Assembly: GCA_907163375.1 (NCBI GenBank)
Contig: CAJQUW010005758.1
Span: forward strand, 248,001-312,000
Origin: Prostheceraeus crozeri
Lineage: Eukaryota; Platyhelminthes; Polycladida; Euryleptidae
DNA length: 64,000 nt
Direction of reading: 5' to 3'
Under the pieces are notes generated by a model. The model searched no databases. It was not told where the DNA came from and saw only the letters and a list, made by a program, of their open reading frames with translations. A program made the position numbers and the translations under genes. Every line of letters starts with the position of its first letter. Within the stretch, counting starts at the first letter, position 1. Of this stretch, positions 53,736-64,000 are shown piece by piece.

Positions 53736-56315
53736 TCAGCACCGCCATCTTGAAAATGGAATGTGCCACTCAAATAAAACTAACAGATCGATGCATTTGG
53801 TGTGTGCCAGCATGTGCCACCCATTATTTTTAAAGAATTCCTCCTAGTTTAGGAAAAATCGCTGCTCGAAAGTTCGACATGGCGGTGATGTGAAGTTAGC
53901 ACCGCCACAAATTTTTTTTTCCAAAATACACAATCAAAACATACGAAACACGCACAACAGATAGAAGGGCATCAAAAACATTGTGCCAGCAAGTTTCAGC
54001 ACCTAAATCTCCGTACTTGCTGAGAAATTAGTCCCCGAAACCACAAAATGGCGGTGATGTGAAGTTAGCACCGCCACAAAATTTTTTTTTCCAAAATACA
54101 CAATTAAAACATACGAAACACGCACAACAGATAGAAGACCACCAAAAACATTGTGCCAGCAAGTTTCAGCACCTAAATCCCCGTACTTGTTGAGAAATTA
54201 GTCCCTGAAACCACACAATGGCGGTGATGTGAAGTTAGCACCGCCACGAAAATTTTTTTCCAAAATACACAATCAAAACATACGAAACACGCGCAACAGA
54301 TAGAAGACCATCAAAAACATTGTGCCAGCAAGTTTCAGCACCTAAATCCCCGTACTTGCTGAGAAATTAGTCCCCGAAACCACAAAATGGCGGTGATGTG
54401 AAGTTAGCACCGCCACTGAAGTCTTTTTTTAAAATACGCAAATAAAACACGCGAGACAAGTACAACTGAGAGATGACCATCAAAAACATTGTGCCAGCAG
54501 GTTTCTTCTCCTAAGACGCCGTACTTGCGGAGAAATTAGCCCCCGAAAGCTCAATGCGCTGGCGGTGATGTGAAGTTGGCACCGCCATCTTGAAAAATAC
54601 ATGTGCCAGTCAAACCAACGATCAGCATCGATCTAGATGGAGTGTGCCAGCATGTGCCACTCATTTATTTCACGAAAATCCCAACAGATCCGGTGGAAAA
54701 CCAACCCGAAAGCTCAATGGCGGTGATGTGAAGTTGGCACCGCCATCTTGAAAAATACATGTGTCAGTCAAACCAACGGTCAGAATCGATCTAGACGGAG
54801 TGTGCCAGCATGTTCCACTCGTTTATTTCAAGAAAATCCCAACAGATCCGGTGGAAAGCCAACCTGAAAGCTCAATGGCGGTGATGTGAAGTTGGCACCG
54901 CCATCTTGAAAAATGCATGTGCCAGATTGATGTATATTTTGGAAAAAAATTTTAGTGGCGGTGCTAACTTCACATCACCGCCATGTCGAACTTTCGAGCA
55001 GTGATTTCTCCTAAACTAAGCGGAATTCTTTAAAAAAAATGGGTGGCACATGCTGGCACACTCCGTCTAGATCGATTCTGATCGTTGGTTTGACTCACAC
55101 ATGTATTTTTCAAGATGGCGGTGCCAACTTCACATCACCGCCATTGAGCTTTCGGGTTGGTTTTCCACCGGATCTGGTGGGATTTTCGTGAAATAAATGA
55201 GTGGCACATGCTGGCACACTCCATCTAGATCGATTTTGATCGTTGGTTTGACTGGCACATGCATTTTTCAAGATGGCGATGCCAACTTCACATCAACGCC
55301 ATCGCATTGAGCTTTCGGGGGCTGATTTCTCCGCAAGTACGGCGTCTTAGGAGAAGAAACCTGCTGGCACAATGTTTTTGATGGTCATCTCTCAGTTGTA
55401 CTTGTCTCGCGTATTTTATTTGCTGTATTTTAAAAAAAGACTTCAGTGGCGGTGCTAACTTCACATCACCGCCATTTTGTGGTTTCGGGGACTAATTTCT
55501 CAGCAAGTACGGGGATTTAGGTGCTGAAACTTGCTGGCACAATGTTTTTGATGGTCTTCTATCTGTTGTGCGTGTTTCGTATGTTTTGATTGTGTATTTT
55601 GGAAAAAAAATTTCGTGGCGGTGCTAACTTCACATCACCGCCATGTCGAACTTTCGAGCAGCGATTTTTCCTAAACTAGGAGGAATTCTTTCAAAATAGT
55701 GAGTGGCACATGCTGGCACACTGCATCTAGATCGATTCTGATCGTTGGTTTGACTGGCACATGTATTTTTCAAGATGGCGGTGCCAACTTCACATCAACG
55801 CCAGCGCATTGAGCTTTCGGGGGCTGATTTCTCCGCAAGTACGGCGTCTTAGGAGAAGAAACCTGCTGGCACAATGTTTTTGATGGTCATCTCTCAGTTG
55901 TACTTGTCTCGCGTGTTTTATTTGCTGTATTTTAAAAAAAGACTTCAGTGGCGGTGCTAACTTCACATCACCGCCATTTTGTGGTTTCGGGGACTAATTT
56001 CTCAGCAAGTACGGGGATTTAGGTGCTGAAACTTGCTGGCACAATGTTTTTGATGGTCTTCTATCTGTTGCGCGTGTTTCGTATGTTTTGATTGTGTATT
56101 TTGGAAAAAAAATTTTCGTGGCGGTGCTAACTTCACATCACCGCCATGTCGAACTTTCAACCAGCGATTTCTCCTAAACTAGGAGGAATTCTTTAAAAAT
56201 AATGGGTGGCACATGCTGGGACACACCAAATGCATCGATCTGTTAGTTTTATTTGAGTGGCACATTCCATTTTCAAGATGGCGGTGCTGAGTGGCGGTGC
56301 TAACTTCACACACGT
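53711..56315. mobile_element. 2.6 kb palindromic foldback, Mutator-like
   Basis: Two inverted arms of about 1.25 kb, starting ACGTGTGTGAAGTTAGCACC and ending in its complement, flanked by a perfect 9 bp duplication CAGGAATAA (53702-53710 and 56316-56324). A 9 bp duplication is typical of Mutator-like elements. Each arm is built of about seven units of roughly 168 bp that begin GGCGGTGATGTGAAGTT and contain a 7 bp-stem hairpin (GGCGGTG...CACCGCC). No transposase frame. Confidence 0.9.
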
Positions 56316-56324
56316 CAGGAATAA

Positions 56325-56582
56325 GGTCACATAAATAGTCAAACTACATTGTTTTTAGAAATTCAACCGTAGTTAAATTGAGCTTCCTCAGACACTTTTA
56401 TTTTCTTTCTGCTTATAAATTATGAATGATAATTATGAATAAAACAGTAGGGCCTAACACCTTAGTGCAATATCATAATATTATTATATCATGATGATTT
56501 TTGTCAGTGAATATTGAGATTAATTCGATTTTTGGTGGTGCATTCCATGTATCTTAAATTAAATTATCTTTTGAACTTTCAG
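56325..56582. other. Intron 3' end of the DUSP19-like gene
   Basis: No element recognised. AT-rich, ending in a pyrimidine-rich acceptor (ATCTTTTGAACTTTCAG). Confidence 0.6.
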
Positions 56583-56977
56583 GATCTCAAGACGTTGCAG
56601 CTGACAAAGATCTACTTAATAGTATGGGTATCACTCATGTGATTAATCTGGTAAACGCTTCTGTTCCTGATTTTTATCCCCAAGATTTTCAATATCTATC
56701 GCTCGATGTGAGGGATGATTTACAAGAAGACATCTTACTGTTCACTGAAGTTTGTAGCAATTTCATCCTTCGCTCTAAATCCTCCAGTGGCTCATGTTTT
56801 GTTCATTGCAACGCTGGAAGATCCCGGTCCGCCAGTATTATTTTAGCATTTTGCATTGAAAACAGCAACATGACGTACAATGATGCATACCAATTTGTAT
56901 CATCAAGTCGATCAATATGTCCTAATACCACTTTCAAACAACAACTAAGGAATTTGGCGATGAAAGTTAAAAGTTGA
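56583..56977 (+). CDS. DUSP19: DUSP19-like phosphatase, terminal catalytic exon
   Basis: 131 complete codons after the split Gly, ending TGA at 56975-56977. SQDVAADKDLLNSMGITHVI follows directly from the exon at 11689-11914. YLSLDVRDD supplies the general-acid Asp loop, and FVHCNAGRSRSASII the catalytic HCx5R loop (Cys nucleophile, Arg). SICPNTTFKQQLRNL closes the domain as in DUSP19-type enzymes. It would dephosphorylate phospho-Ser/Thr/Tyr, in DUSP19 on JNK-pathway kinases, in the cytosol. A poly(A) signal AATAAA occurs at about 57017. All catalytic residues are present, so the host gene looks functional despite the 44.7 kb intron. Confidence 0.93.
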
Positions 56978-57185
56978 TAGATTTTAAAGGATGTTGACAT
57001 AATCTTATTTCTGTTAATAAATGTCTCATATTGATGTATTCAAACAGGCTTTGTGAAATGTGGGTCTGCGCTCGGAAATTCAACTTAATGACATTCAGTA
57101 TTATGTCCGATGACAAAAGGATTTTTCTGTTAAAGCTAACATCTTTGCTTCATTCTTTGAATTGAAATGATATTTTACAATGTGA

Positions 57186-57809
57186 GGTACTTATGGGTCA
57201 TCTCCCCCCTTCGTCTTTAAATTTGTCTAAAATCCGTAGAAATGAACCAATCGTCAGAAATTTTTAAACACACGTAAGTGAGGGTACTCTCCAGCCACAT
57301 ACCAAATTTTAAGCAAATCGGAGAAGCACTTTTTGAATTAGGAGCGATAACTTGAAGTGCAACGATGTCAGCAGCTTGATCTGATTTGTCAGTGACTTCA
57401 TCGTTTGAGCAGAAAGCACTTGAGGTCAACAAAGTCATTTCCCGACAACTCGTGAAGCGATGATGACCAGACCACATCCCTTACATTAATATGCTTCTTA
57501 AAAAGGCGTGGCTAAGTAGTGACCGTGGGAAAATTTAAGTGGCACTGGATGAGACGAAGAAGGAGAGAGAACAACGCACACGCGGCGAGTAGCGATTATG
57601 CGTCGAACAAACGAAGTCAGATCAAGCTGTTGGCATCGCTACACTTCACGTTATCATCTCTAATGCAAAAATGTCTGATCCGCATAAAATTTTGTATGTG
57701 GGTAGAAAATATACTTCTGTATGTCTACCTGAAGTTTGCTGAAGATCGATTCATTTTCGCAGATTTTAGACAAATCTGAAAACCTGGGGGGAGATAACCC
57801 ATAGGTACC
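57186..57809. mobile_element. Foldback MITE, copy 2 (GGTACTTATGGG family)
   Basis: 624 bp with the same terminal and internal inverted structure as 6814-7440. Perfect 8 bp duplication CAATGTGA (57178-57185 and 57810-57817). Lies just after the phosphatase gene. Confidence 0.9.
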
Positions 57810-58113
57810 CAATGTGAATCGCATTGAATTTGTAATTTGCTTTTACAGTATGTATTAATTGTTATCTCTATAAGATACACAAGAAGGGGAGAAAGAGAAG
57901 AAGAATGGACATAGATGCTTATATTGTGTAAGTATTCCTTTAAGAAGGGTGATTTGTTGATGTGGAGTGGTGCCAGTGTACTGCGTGTGCGTCTGTCGAG
58001 TGTTTGTTCTGATTGGTGAACTGTTGGAGAGATTGACTTTTGTTGTTTTGTCTGTGCGATAGGTAAGTACCGACGTGGCGATTGTGCGTTTGTTTAAGTA
58101 CCTAAGTTCAAGG

Positions 58114-58153
58114 ACAACTATAAATAGATATGGCCATATCTATTTATAGTTGT
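58114..58153. repeat. 40 bp perfect palindrome
   Basis: ACAACTATAAATAGATATGG followed at once by its complement, with no loop. Includes TATAAATA on both strands. Function unknown. Confidence 0.9.
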
Positions 58154-58289
58154 GCTTGCTAAGTTGCTTTGTTGTCGCGTTGGATGGCTGTATGAGTGGA
58201 GGTGAAGTGTACTTCCCTGTCGTAAAAATTGTGGGTTTTTGTTGTCTGTGAGGCACTGACTATTGAGTGAGGAGATGGAGGGGATGATG

Positions 58290-58700
58290 TTGACATTTTG
58301 CTTTCTTTAAAAGCTGTTTTGCATGTAGTGTGAGGTGTTCAACAGGACGTGTGTTAGGTCGTGTAACCCGTGCATCCCGTGTCGATTCTAAGCGCTTTGT
58401 TCCGTGTTACTCGTAGCTTGTCGATGTTTGTTTGTGAGATGATTGTTGACCAGACTGTGGATGTGTATTCCAAGAGGGGACGTGTGATGGCCTTGTAGGT
58501 GGCCACGATGGTCTCTTGCTATTGTGCCCAATTGGTGGAAGTGAGGCATGAGAGAATGTTGAGTGTTTCTTGCTTCTTCGCAAATGTTGTTGACGTATGT
58601 TGTGCATGTATCTTGTGTGTCCAGACCAGTATTCGGTTGTTGTTGAGTGTTGTAAGTGGAGTGTTCTCAATTGATCTTCCTCTGCATCGCTATCGTGAGC
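58290..58700 (-). pseudogene. Decayed LINE reverse transcriptase, C-terminal region
   Basis: Around 58380-58500 the - strand reads TYKAITRPLLEYTSTVWSTI then NIDKLRVTRNKALRIDTGC, the thumb/connection region of Jockey/I-type LINEs. Upstream pieces (near 58600-58690) match in another frame. No catalytic core. Confidence 0.7.
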
Positions 58701-59751
58701 CATGGGCGGAAGAAGATAGGCACAGAACAAACAATTACTAAAGTCTGAGTGCAGATCTGCATTCATAACAGCAGCACTCAGTTTTCCTACTATTTTCTTA
58801 TCACATTCATTTTTTCTGGATTTTGAAAGATATTAGTTCCGTAATTTGTCCTGTAATTCTATATGTTTATTTTTGATTTCTTTTATAGCCCAATGGCGAT
58901 TGTTCTCACGATATGCGATTTTCGATTTGCTCATAAAATAGTTTGTTCTATAATTGTATTTCACTGTTACTGATAACTCACGGAACTTTTCTGTCAACAT
59001 CAGGACAAAGGGATTTTAAGTTGATCAAGAGATGAAAGTGAAAAGACGATGTGTGTAGATTTGTACGGGCGTTCGTAATTTTGGAGCGCTAGTTAATTGA
59101 CTTGTCTTTCTTGAAATTGTTTATGAACAACAGTGTTCGTGTAGACCTGTGCCTAAATTATGTACATGAGTGTACATGTACGGATCAAGTTTGACGCAGA
59201 ATTTTTAGATGCACGGATGAGAAATTTCCACACATGCACGGGGTCCCACTAATTCTGCCTATTGGATTAGCTCCTTGAAAATGTGAATTTCCGCCGAGAT
59301 CCCGTTTCCCCATCCTCATCCGTGTAGATGCCATTTCTTCTGACAACAGCTTGCTTGATCAATTTTTCAATAAATACCATTTTCTCCATAATTCACAATT
59401 TTCAATGACTTCCATGTGCAAACATTTTACATTCTACGGCTGGGTTTCTAATGATACTATCAAACTTAAAATATTTGGATTATATGTTGTGTGGTTCAAA
59501 GCTTTATTTTTAACAGAAGCAATGTCAAAGGGGTTAGACCACAATTTTTGCGCATTTTTCACATTTTTGCAAAGTCAAGAGAAGAAATTCAAAAATGCCT
59601 TCAATTCATGACAGTAAAGATAGACCTACAGCTGCCAATTTTATATACTATTAATATACCTATTCATATAACCTTATTATTCATAAAATGTTATGTTATG
59701 AACCTATACACATACAGATTACTAGTTATAACCCTAGGTTTTCATTTACAG
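58701..59751. other. No gene recognised
   Basis: About 1 kb without motif-bearing frames. TGTACATGTACG-type sequence near 59165 is simple repeat. Confidence 0.5.
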
Positions 59752-59898
59752 TCGACCGGTAATGCCAACTTTCCGACCCAATACAACATTTCTATCATTG
59801 GCTCCGACAAAGAGGACAGAGAGTTTATATGGCGAGAGCCTATGCTCATTTACAAACTGAGTAGAAGTGATGGTCGAAATGAAATGGAATTTCTTTAA
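59752..59898 (+). CDS. Possible terminal exon of an unknown host gene
   Basis: After a good acceptor (GGTTTTCATTTACAG) an open frame in phase 0 encodes NANFPTQYNISIIGSDKE then DREFIWREPMLIYKLS and ends with TAA at 59896-59898; AATAAA follows near 60064. Not recognised. Composition is protein-like but no upstream exon was found. Confidence 0.35.
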   Translation, partial: STGNANFPTQYNISIIGSDKEDREFIWREPMLIYKLSRSDGRNEMEFL

Positions 59899-61129
59899 AC
59901 GTAATAATGTTATTTCTTCATCATAGTATCGTATGTGTAGTACCACATTTCTCTATCTAAGATCTCTTGGTTATATTCTCGCTTCAATTCTCTTAATGTA
60001 TATTAGCACATCTCAAAAGTTTGACATTTTTGTCAATGCATGCTCACATTGCTCTGCTTTTATAATAAATTGTTTAGTAGTCGAAATTAATTGGCAATGA
60101 ATCATTTAATTATCATCGATTACTTGACATTCCCCTTTTTCATTTTTATTATGTCTCACCAAAATGTCCTCTCTTAGCGACAATAAGTACATGTAGTTGA
60201 CTGGTTAAGCAAACTGTTCTTTCTGACTGTCGTGTCAAACACTAGCGAACTCCTCACTGTGCTTCCTATCAACTAAACTTTCCGGTACACGGAGAAAGAA
60301 TAAATTTTCATTCTTAGGAGTTTGTCCAAACCACCATTGAATTTCGTTGCGAGCGCTAACTTTCGTCATTATGTAACATATTTATCAATATCATGTGCCG
60401 GTCAAATAGGTTGCCATGACAGCTTAATTGGATTCACTCTTGCAAAAAATTGACAAGTGACCTAGAGTAATATTGGTAGTTTCTCTACATTTCGTAGTGA
60501 TTCAATGGGATCTTCGCGTCTTCAATCATGTTGGATATGAATTAGGGCCAAGTACTCGAGGGTCGGAAGAACACAGAATTTTCTCAAACACTATTTCAAA
60601 ATGAAGGTATGTCATGTAACAGTTGTTAGTGGCATACAATAAAATTATGTTGTTCATTTAGTCAATTGTATAAATTAGCTATTACTATGATAGTTCCTGA
60701 ATATAAAGCAGTATGATTGCAAATCATGCGACAATTATTCTAAATTCAAAATGTAAGTCGTACGGAATCCAAGTATTCAAATTTTCACAAAAGTACCGGT
60801 AACCATGCATTATACATGTTCGGTATTCATTTAGTTCATTGATGAAATAAATGCCGCGTCGGTATATTTAGGGTTGCATTTTGAATGATGATTAGACTTA
60901 AAGACAAATAATATTGCTTTGATTATTGTCCATTAATCAGTCTTTCAAACAATAATGATGAATTTCATGATAAAGCTAAACTGCATATTTTGCGAGATTG
61001 CGTTAAAAGTGGGCTTATAAGAAAAATGGTGCTCATGGGACTGAATCAAGCGTCACAAAACTTCAGTTGCATTTAGTTGAGGATACTTTTAACCGACATG
61101 CAATACAAATACGCTAATCGGGCTAGTAA
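59899..61129. other. No gene recognised
   Basis: AT-rich DNA with no motif-bearing frame on either strand. Confidence 0.5.
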
Positions 61130-61700
61130 GCCTACTTTTTTAATCAGACGATAATTTGAAGTGTGGTGATGTCATCAGCGTGATCTGATTTAACTGTCGG
61201 ACGCATTTTTATTAAACTCGTGTATGCATTGTTGTCTTACCGTCTTCTTCCCATTAGCTGCCATTTTAAATTTCGCGAATCCTAATGCTACCACACCTTT
61301 GTTGAATATATCAGTGCAAGGGATGTGGTCTTGGTCATTATCACTTCACGAGTTGTCGGCGTAATTGTCGCGAAATGAATATATCGACCTCTATCTGTTC
61401 ATAATGCGTCGAACGCACGAAATCAGATCAAGCTGCTGACATCACTGAACTTGAAGTAATAGTATCTAATTCAAAGAGTGCTTTAATATGCAATAATATG
61501 ATATAATATTTGATACATATGGTTATTATCACAAACGTTTGTCAAATTTTCGTTTTTTGTGTGCTTTTGGCGTCGTACCCAACATGGATGGAACCATCGA
61601 CGTTAAATGGTGTAAGTAAGTAAGTGGGTAGAAATTATCTTCAACTGCATGTATATGAACAATGTGTGTGGGGAGAGAGCCCATAAGTTCCGAAATAATC
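61130..61700. mobile_element. Decayed third copy of the GGTACTTATGGG MITE, inverted
   Basis: Internal blocks such as GAAGTGTGGTGATGTCA, AAGGGATGTGGTCTTGGTCA and GATCAAGCTGCTGACATC, and a right end GGGGAGAGAGCCCATAAGTT, match the family. The terminal bases and duplication are lost, and the right arm holds unrelated sequence. Confidence 0.7.
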
Positions 61701-63413
61701 AACCTTGGCAGCTCATTTGAATTGTTTTTATGCTCCAAATCAACGAAAACCAAAAAGCTACCATGGCAGCCATCTAATACGGATAAAAGCGATTGTCAAT
61801 ATTGAATCTCATCATACACAATGCAGTTATAAGTCATGTGAAAAAATGAATTTCGAAAATTCCTTCAGTTCATGATTCGGGCATTTTTCTCGAATGAGAT
61901 CAGATTGAGTTAATATCATTCACTATCGCAGTTCAGTACACCTTACCTTTGGCACAAGAAACATCAAGTGAAAGTGGTCAGGAGTATGATGCAGTTACAT
62001 GCTATCTCGCTGCCTCTACAGTTGCAATGCTGATTCAGGCAACTAAAAACCCTCTTTATCGATGAGACCATATGTTTATCATACCAAGTGCACACCACAT
62101 TGAGATGGCCTTTTCAAAGCGGTCGGAAAACTCGTCACGCAGTCTGGCGGGTCTGAAGTGTCAAATGAATTTGTATTCCTTCCTAGATCAATCCTTGGAT
62201 TCCACTACTGTTAAGGAATCCATGATCAGTCAGAGGAATTTGAAGTGGTTTCGTTGTCAGCAAATGCAAGGGTATGCGTCTGATGCTGCCTTTGAGTTTA
62301 GAAATACTTCATTTTCCACCACTCCTGGCTATTTACAATGAAAAAGGAGAAGCGCCTCATATATAGCAAGACGAACTTTCTTCGGGTCCGAAGACTTCAG
62401 AAAAGTTATTGAAGATTTCAATATCATCAAAATGTGTCTGGATGATCTTGAGAAATTCGTTAGTATCATAATGGATAGCTCGGCGCACCAGCTCAATTTT
62501 GGATGACATTATATTGACAATTCACACGTCTCATGAATTTGAAAGAGCAAAGCAACAAGGACCAACGACATTGATCTGTTCACCCAGTCAAAGACACCCA
62601 TCATTCGCTTTTTTTCGTTACCAACCATGTAGCTGTTGATTCATTATTAACACAATCTGGTGAGTGTATTAGCACTGGTCCGGTGACCCTTGCTCAAAAT
62701 TACAGTTAGACCTCATTTTCCGGATTCTTTTGGATGGCCCGCTGGACTAACGAACAAATTCTGAAACTTAAGACCGGTCACTTGTAGATTCTCAAAGTAC
62801 CAACTATCTATTCCACATCTTAAGCTTCCTTACTCGAGATTGAAGGATCAAACGACTGTCAGCTCCTGGTCTATTGTTCATTTGAGCGTTAACTGATGTT
62901 CTGACATGTATTTCTTCGATTATCGATATATTCAAGAAGCACAACTACTTCTTTTAAATGAATTGAACTATAATAAATTGATTAATGATTTTTGATAAAT
63001 TGAAATTGAATGCGGTTTATAAGTCCTATACATACAAGAGGCATTTTTCGAGTTTGTACAAATAATGTGAAAGATAGGACATTGATGAAAGAAAGATGAA
63101 ATTTCGATTTTGTTTCGATGTGAATTCAGCGACAATTGCCTCCGAGTTACTGATCCACGTTATTTCAAGTAGCAGCCCTTCAGACAACTATCGAATCAAC
63201 TCGTATTATTTGAGCAGCATCAGAAACTGACATGTATTTTCTGAGATTTTTTATCGCATTACTCTATTTGCTTGACCGCAACGAAAACAGGGTTCGTCCT
63301 TTTGTAAAGAATAGAACTACATGTTCTCGTGTTTATTTCGTTCTATACATTCGTTGTTCACGCCATTCTTTTATGTTCCTTTGAATTTCAGTAATTGTTA
63401 ACTTTACATGTAA
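61701..63413. other. No gene recognised; possible transposon relic
   Basis: Stop-rich frames at 61930-62520 may be an old relic but no family could be named. CAGTTAGACCTCATTTTCCG at about 62701 resembles a Tigger/pogo terminal repeat without a partner. Confidence 0.4.
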
Positions 63414-63612
63414 ATGAAATCGAAGCATAGACAACAAAATTGGAGCCGAGAGAAAGGAAACAATAGTTTTAGGGAGCAAGAACGTGGCAGGAAATCTAAT
63501 GATCAACAGCCGAAGTCGAAAAAAGGAGTCGTGGAACCAAGTGTTGCCTCCTATTACCAACGATGTGTGGCAGTCTTGAGGGAGGATGCCTTTGATAGCG
63601 CATCAGACAAAA
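63414..63612 (+). CDS. Possible first coding exon of a host gene (NOP9-like?)
   Basis: From ATG 63414: a very basic Gln/Lys/Arg-rich N-terminus (MKSKHRQQNWSREKGNNSFR) then VEPSVASYYQRCVAVLREDA, ending at a donor-like AAAA|GTGAGC. A basic tail followed by a helix of this form occurs at the start of the nucleolar protein NOP9. One short segment is weak proof. The rest would lie beyond the window. Confidence 0.35.
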
Positions 63613-64000
63613 GTGAGCCCAAAATTATGTCATATGTAACTAGTACTACATTCGCTTATTGAAAGAACACCATAACAGCTACGTGTCAAGGTAGCTCTAC
63701 TGAGCCACACAAGGAAATGACATGTGGGCATTAAACAAGCATTAAATAGAGGACTAGTAATAATTTTGAAATCGACGAGAGAATCCTGTACTAGCTCAAA
63801 GTCCTCATTCAAATATGCACATGACCATTTAGCTATATATATATATATATATATATATACGTAAATAATACTACAAAAAGAAAAAACAACTTTTATCAGC
63901 TGCTGATCATACGCCACGTTAGTTATGGGTTTTCTCGAAGAAAAAATGTACTCCATTGTTCAAACCGTTTTTCCTGACACATGTGAATTAACTATCAACT

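Larger units (their letters stand above)
11915..56582 (+). other. Giant intron of the DUSP19-like gene
   Basis: The donor GTAAGT at 11915 and the acceptor TTTTGAACTTTCAG ending at 56582 have matching phase (split Gly codon). Nothing else on the + strand between them continues the phosphatase. The intron is made up mostly of the nested transposons listed separately. Its length assumes no additional small exon of this gene lies inside, and the family layout does not call for one. Confidence 0.75.

Noticed and set aside
53711-56315. Regularly spaced repeats resembling a CRISPR array
   Set aside because: Units are about 168 bp, inverted in the second half and flanked by a 9 bp duplication in an animal genome; it is a foldback transposon.
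57519-57779. 86-residue + strand frame
   Set aside because: Lies inside the inverted arms of MITE copy 2.
62072-62341. 89-residue frame with protein-like composition
   Set aside because: No family motif, no clear splice signals, surrounded by stop-rich sequence; possibly an old relic but not supportable.

Overview
This is animal (metazoan) nuclear DNA. It has spliced genes with GT..AG introns, long non-coding stretches, (TA)n and (ATT)n microsatellites, and a dense mix of animal transposon classes: LINE, Penelope-like, Tc1, mariner, pogo, hAT, PIF/Harbinger, Merlin-like, Mutator-like and Polinton. The species cannot be named from the sequence. The number and variety of elements fit a marine invertebrate, but that is inference.

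The backbone is one host gene on the + strand, a dual-specificity phosphatase closest to DUSP19. One exon is at 11689-11914 and the last at 56583-56977. The splice phases match and the joined frame reads through the family's N-terminal region into a catalytic HCNAGRSR signature. The intron between them is about 44.7 kb and consists almost wholly of nested mobile elements.

Layout. 1-2.4 kb: a possible last exon of another gene and two exons of a Harbinger transposase. 2.5-6.1 kb: a nearly complete CR1/L2-like LINE with a tRNA-like 5' end. 6.1-8.2 kb: a Merlin-like fragment, a foldback MITE and a LINE relic. 11.7 kb: DUSP exon. 12.5-15.4 kb: a hAT-like MITE and a Penelope-like element with a GIY-YIG endonuclease. 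16.3-28.6 kb: a run of TA-flanked IS630/Tc1/mariner/pogo elements, two of them carrying nested insertions. 29.2 kb: a broken THAP-domain gene. 30.4-53.7 kb: an RTE-like LINE (- strand) split by a Penelope endonuclease fragment and by a 21.7 kb hAT element. The hAT in turn holds a hAT MITE, itself split by a foldback element, and a 16.1 kb Polinton. 53.7-56.3 kb: a 2.6 kb palindromic Mutator-like foldback. 57-64 kb: a second and a decayed third copy of the 6.8 kb MITE, a LINE relic and two possible host exons.

The Polinton (33975-50107) is the main find. It has a 6 bp target duplication (TAAAAG), AG...CT termini and about 0.5 kb inverted repeats. It carries an adenain-type protease, integrase, phospholipase-A2-like domain, double-jelly-roll major capsid, penton-like minor capsid, packaging ATPase, protein-primed DNA polymerase, small virion-type proteins, a fibre-like coiled coil and a possible sliding clamp. 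The full set for replication, packaging and virion building is recognisable, but several genes are broken, partly at homopolymer runs. Two features look new: a shared A-tract motif (T-W-AAAAATG) directly at almost every gene start, and a scatter of short GC-rich palindromes inside and between its AT-rich genes. A third oddity is a PLA2-like domain read in one frame with the integrase.
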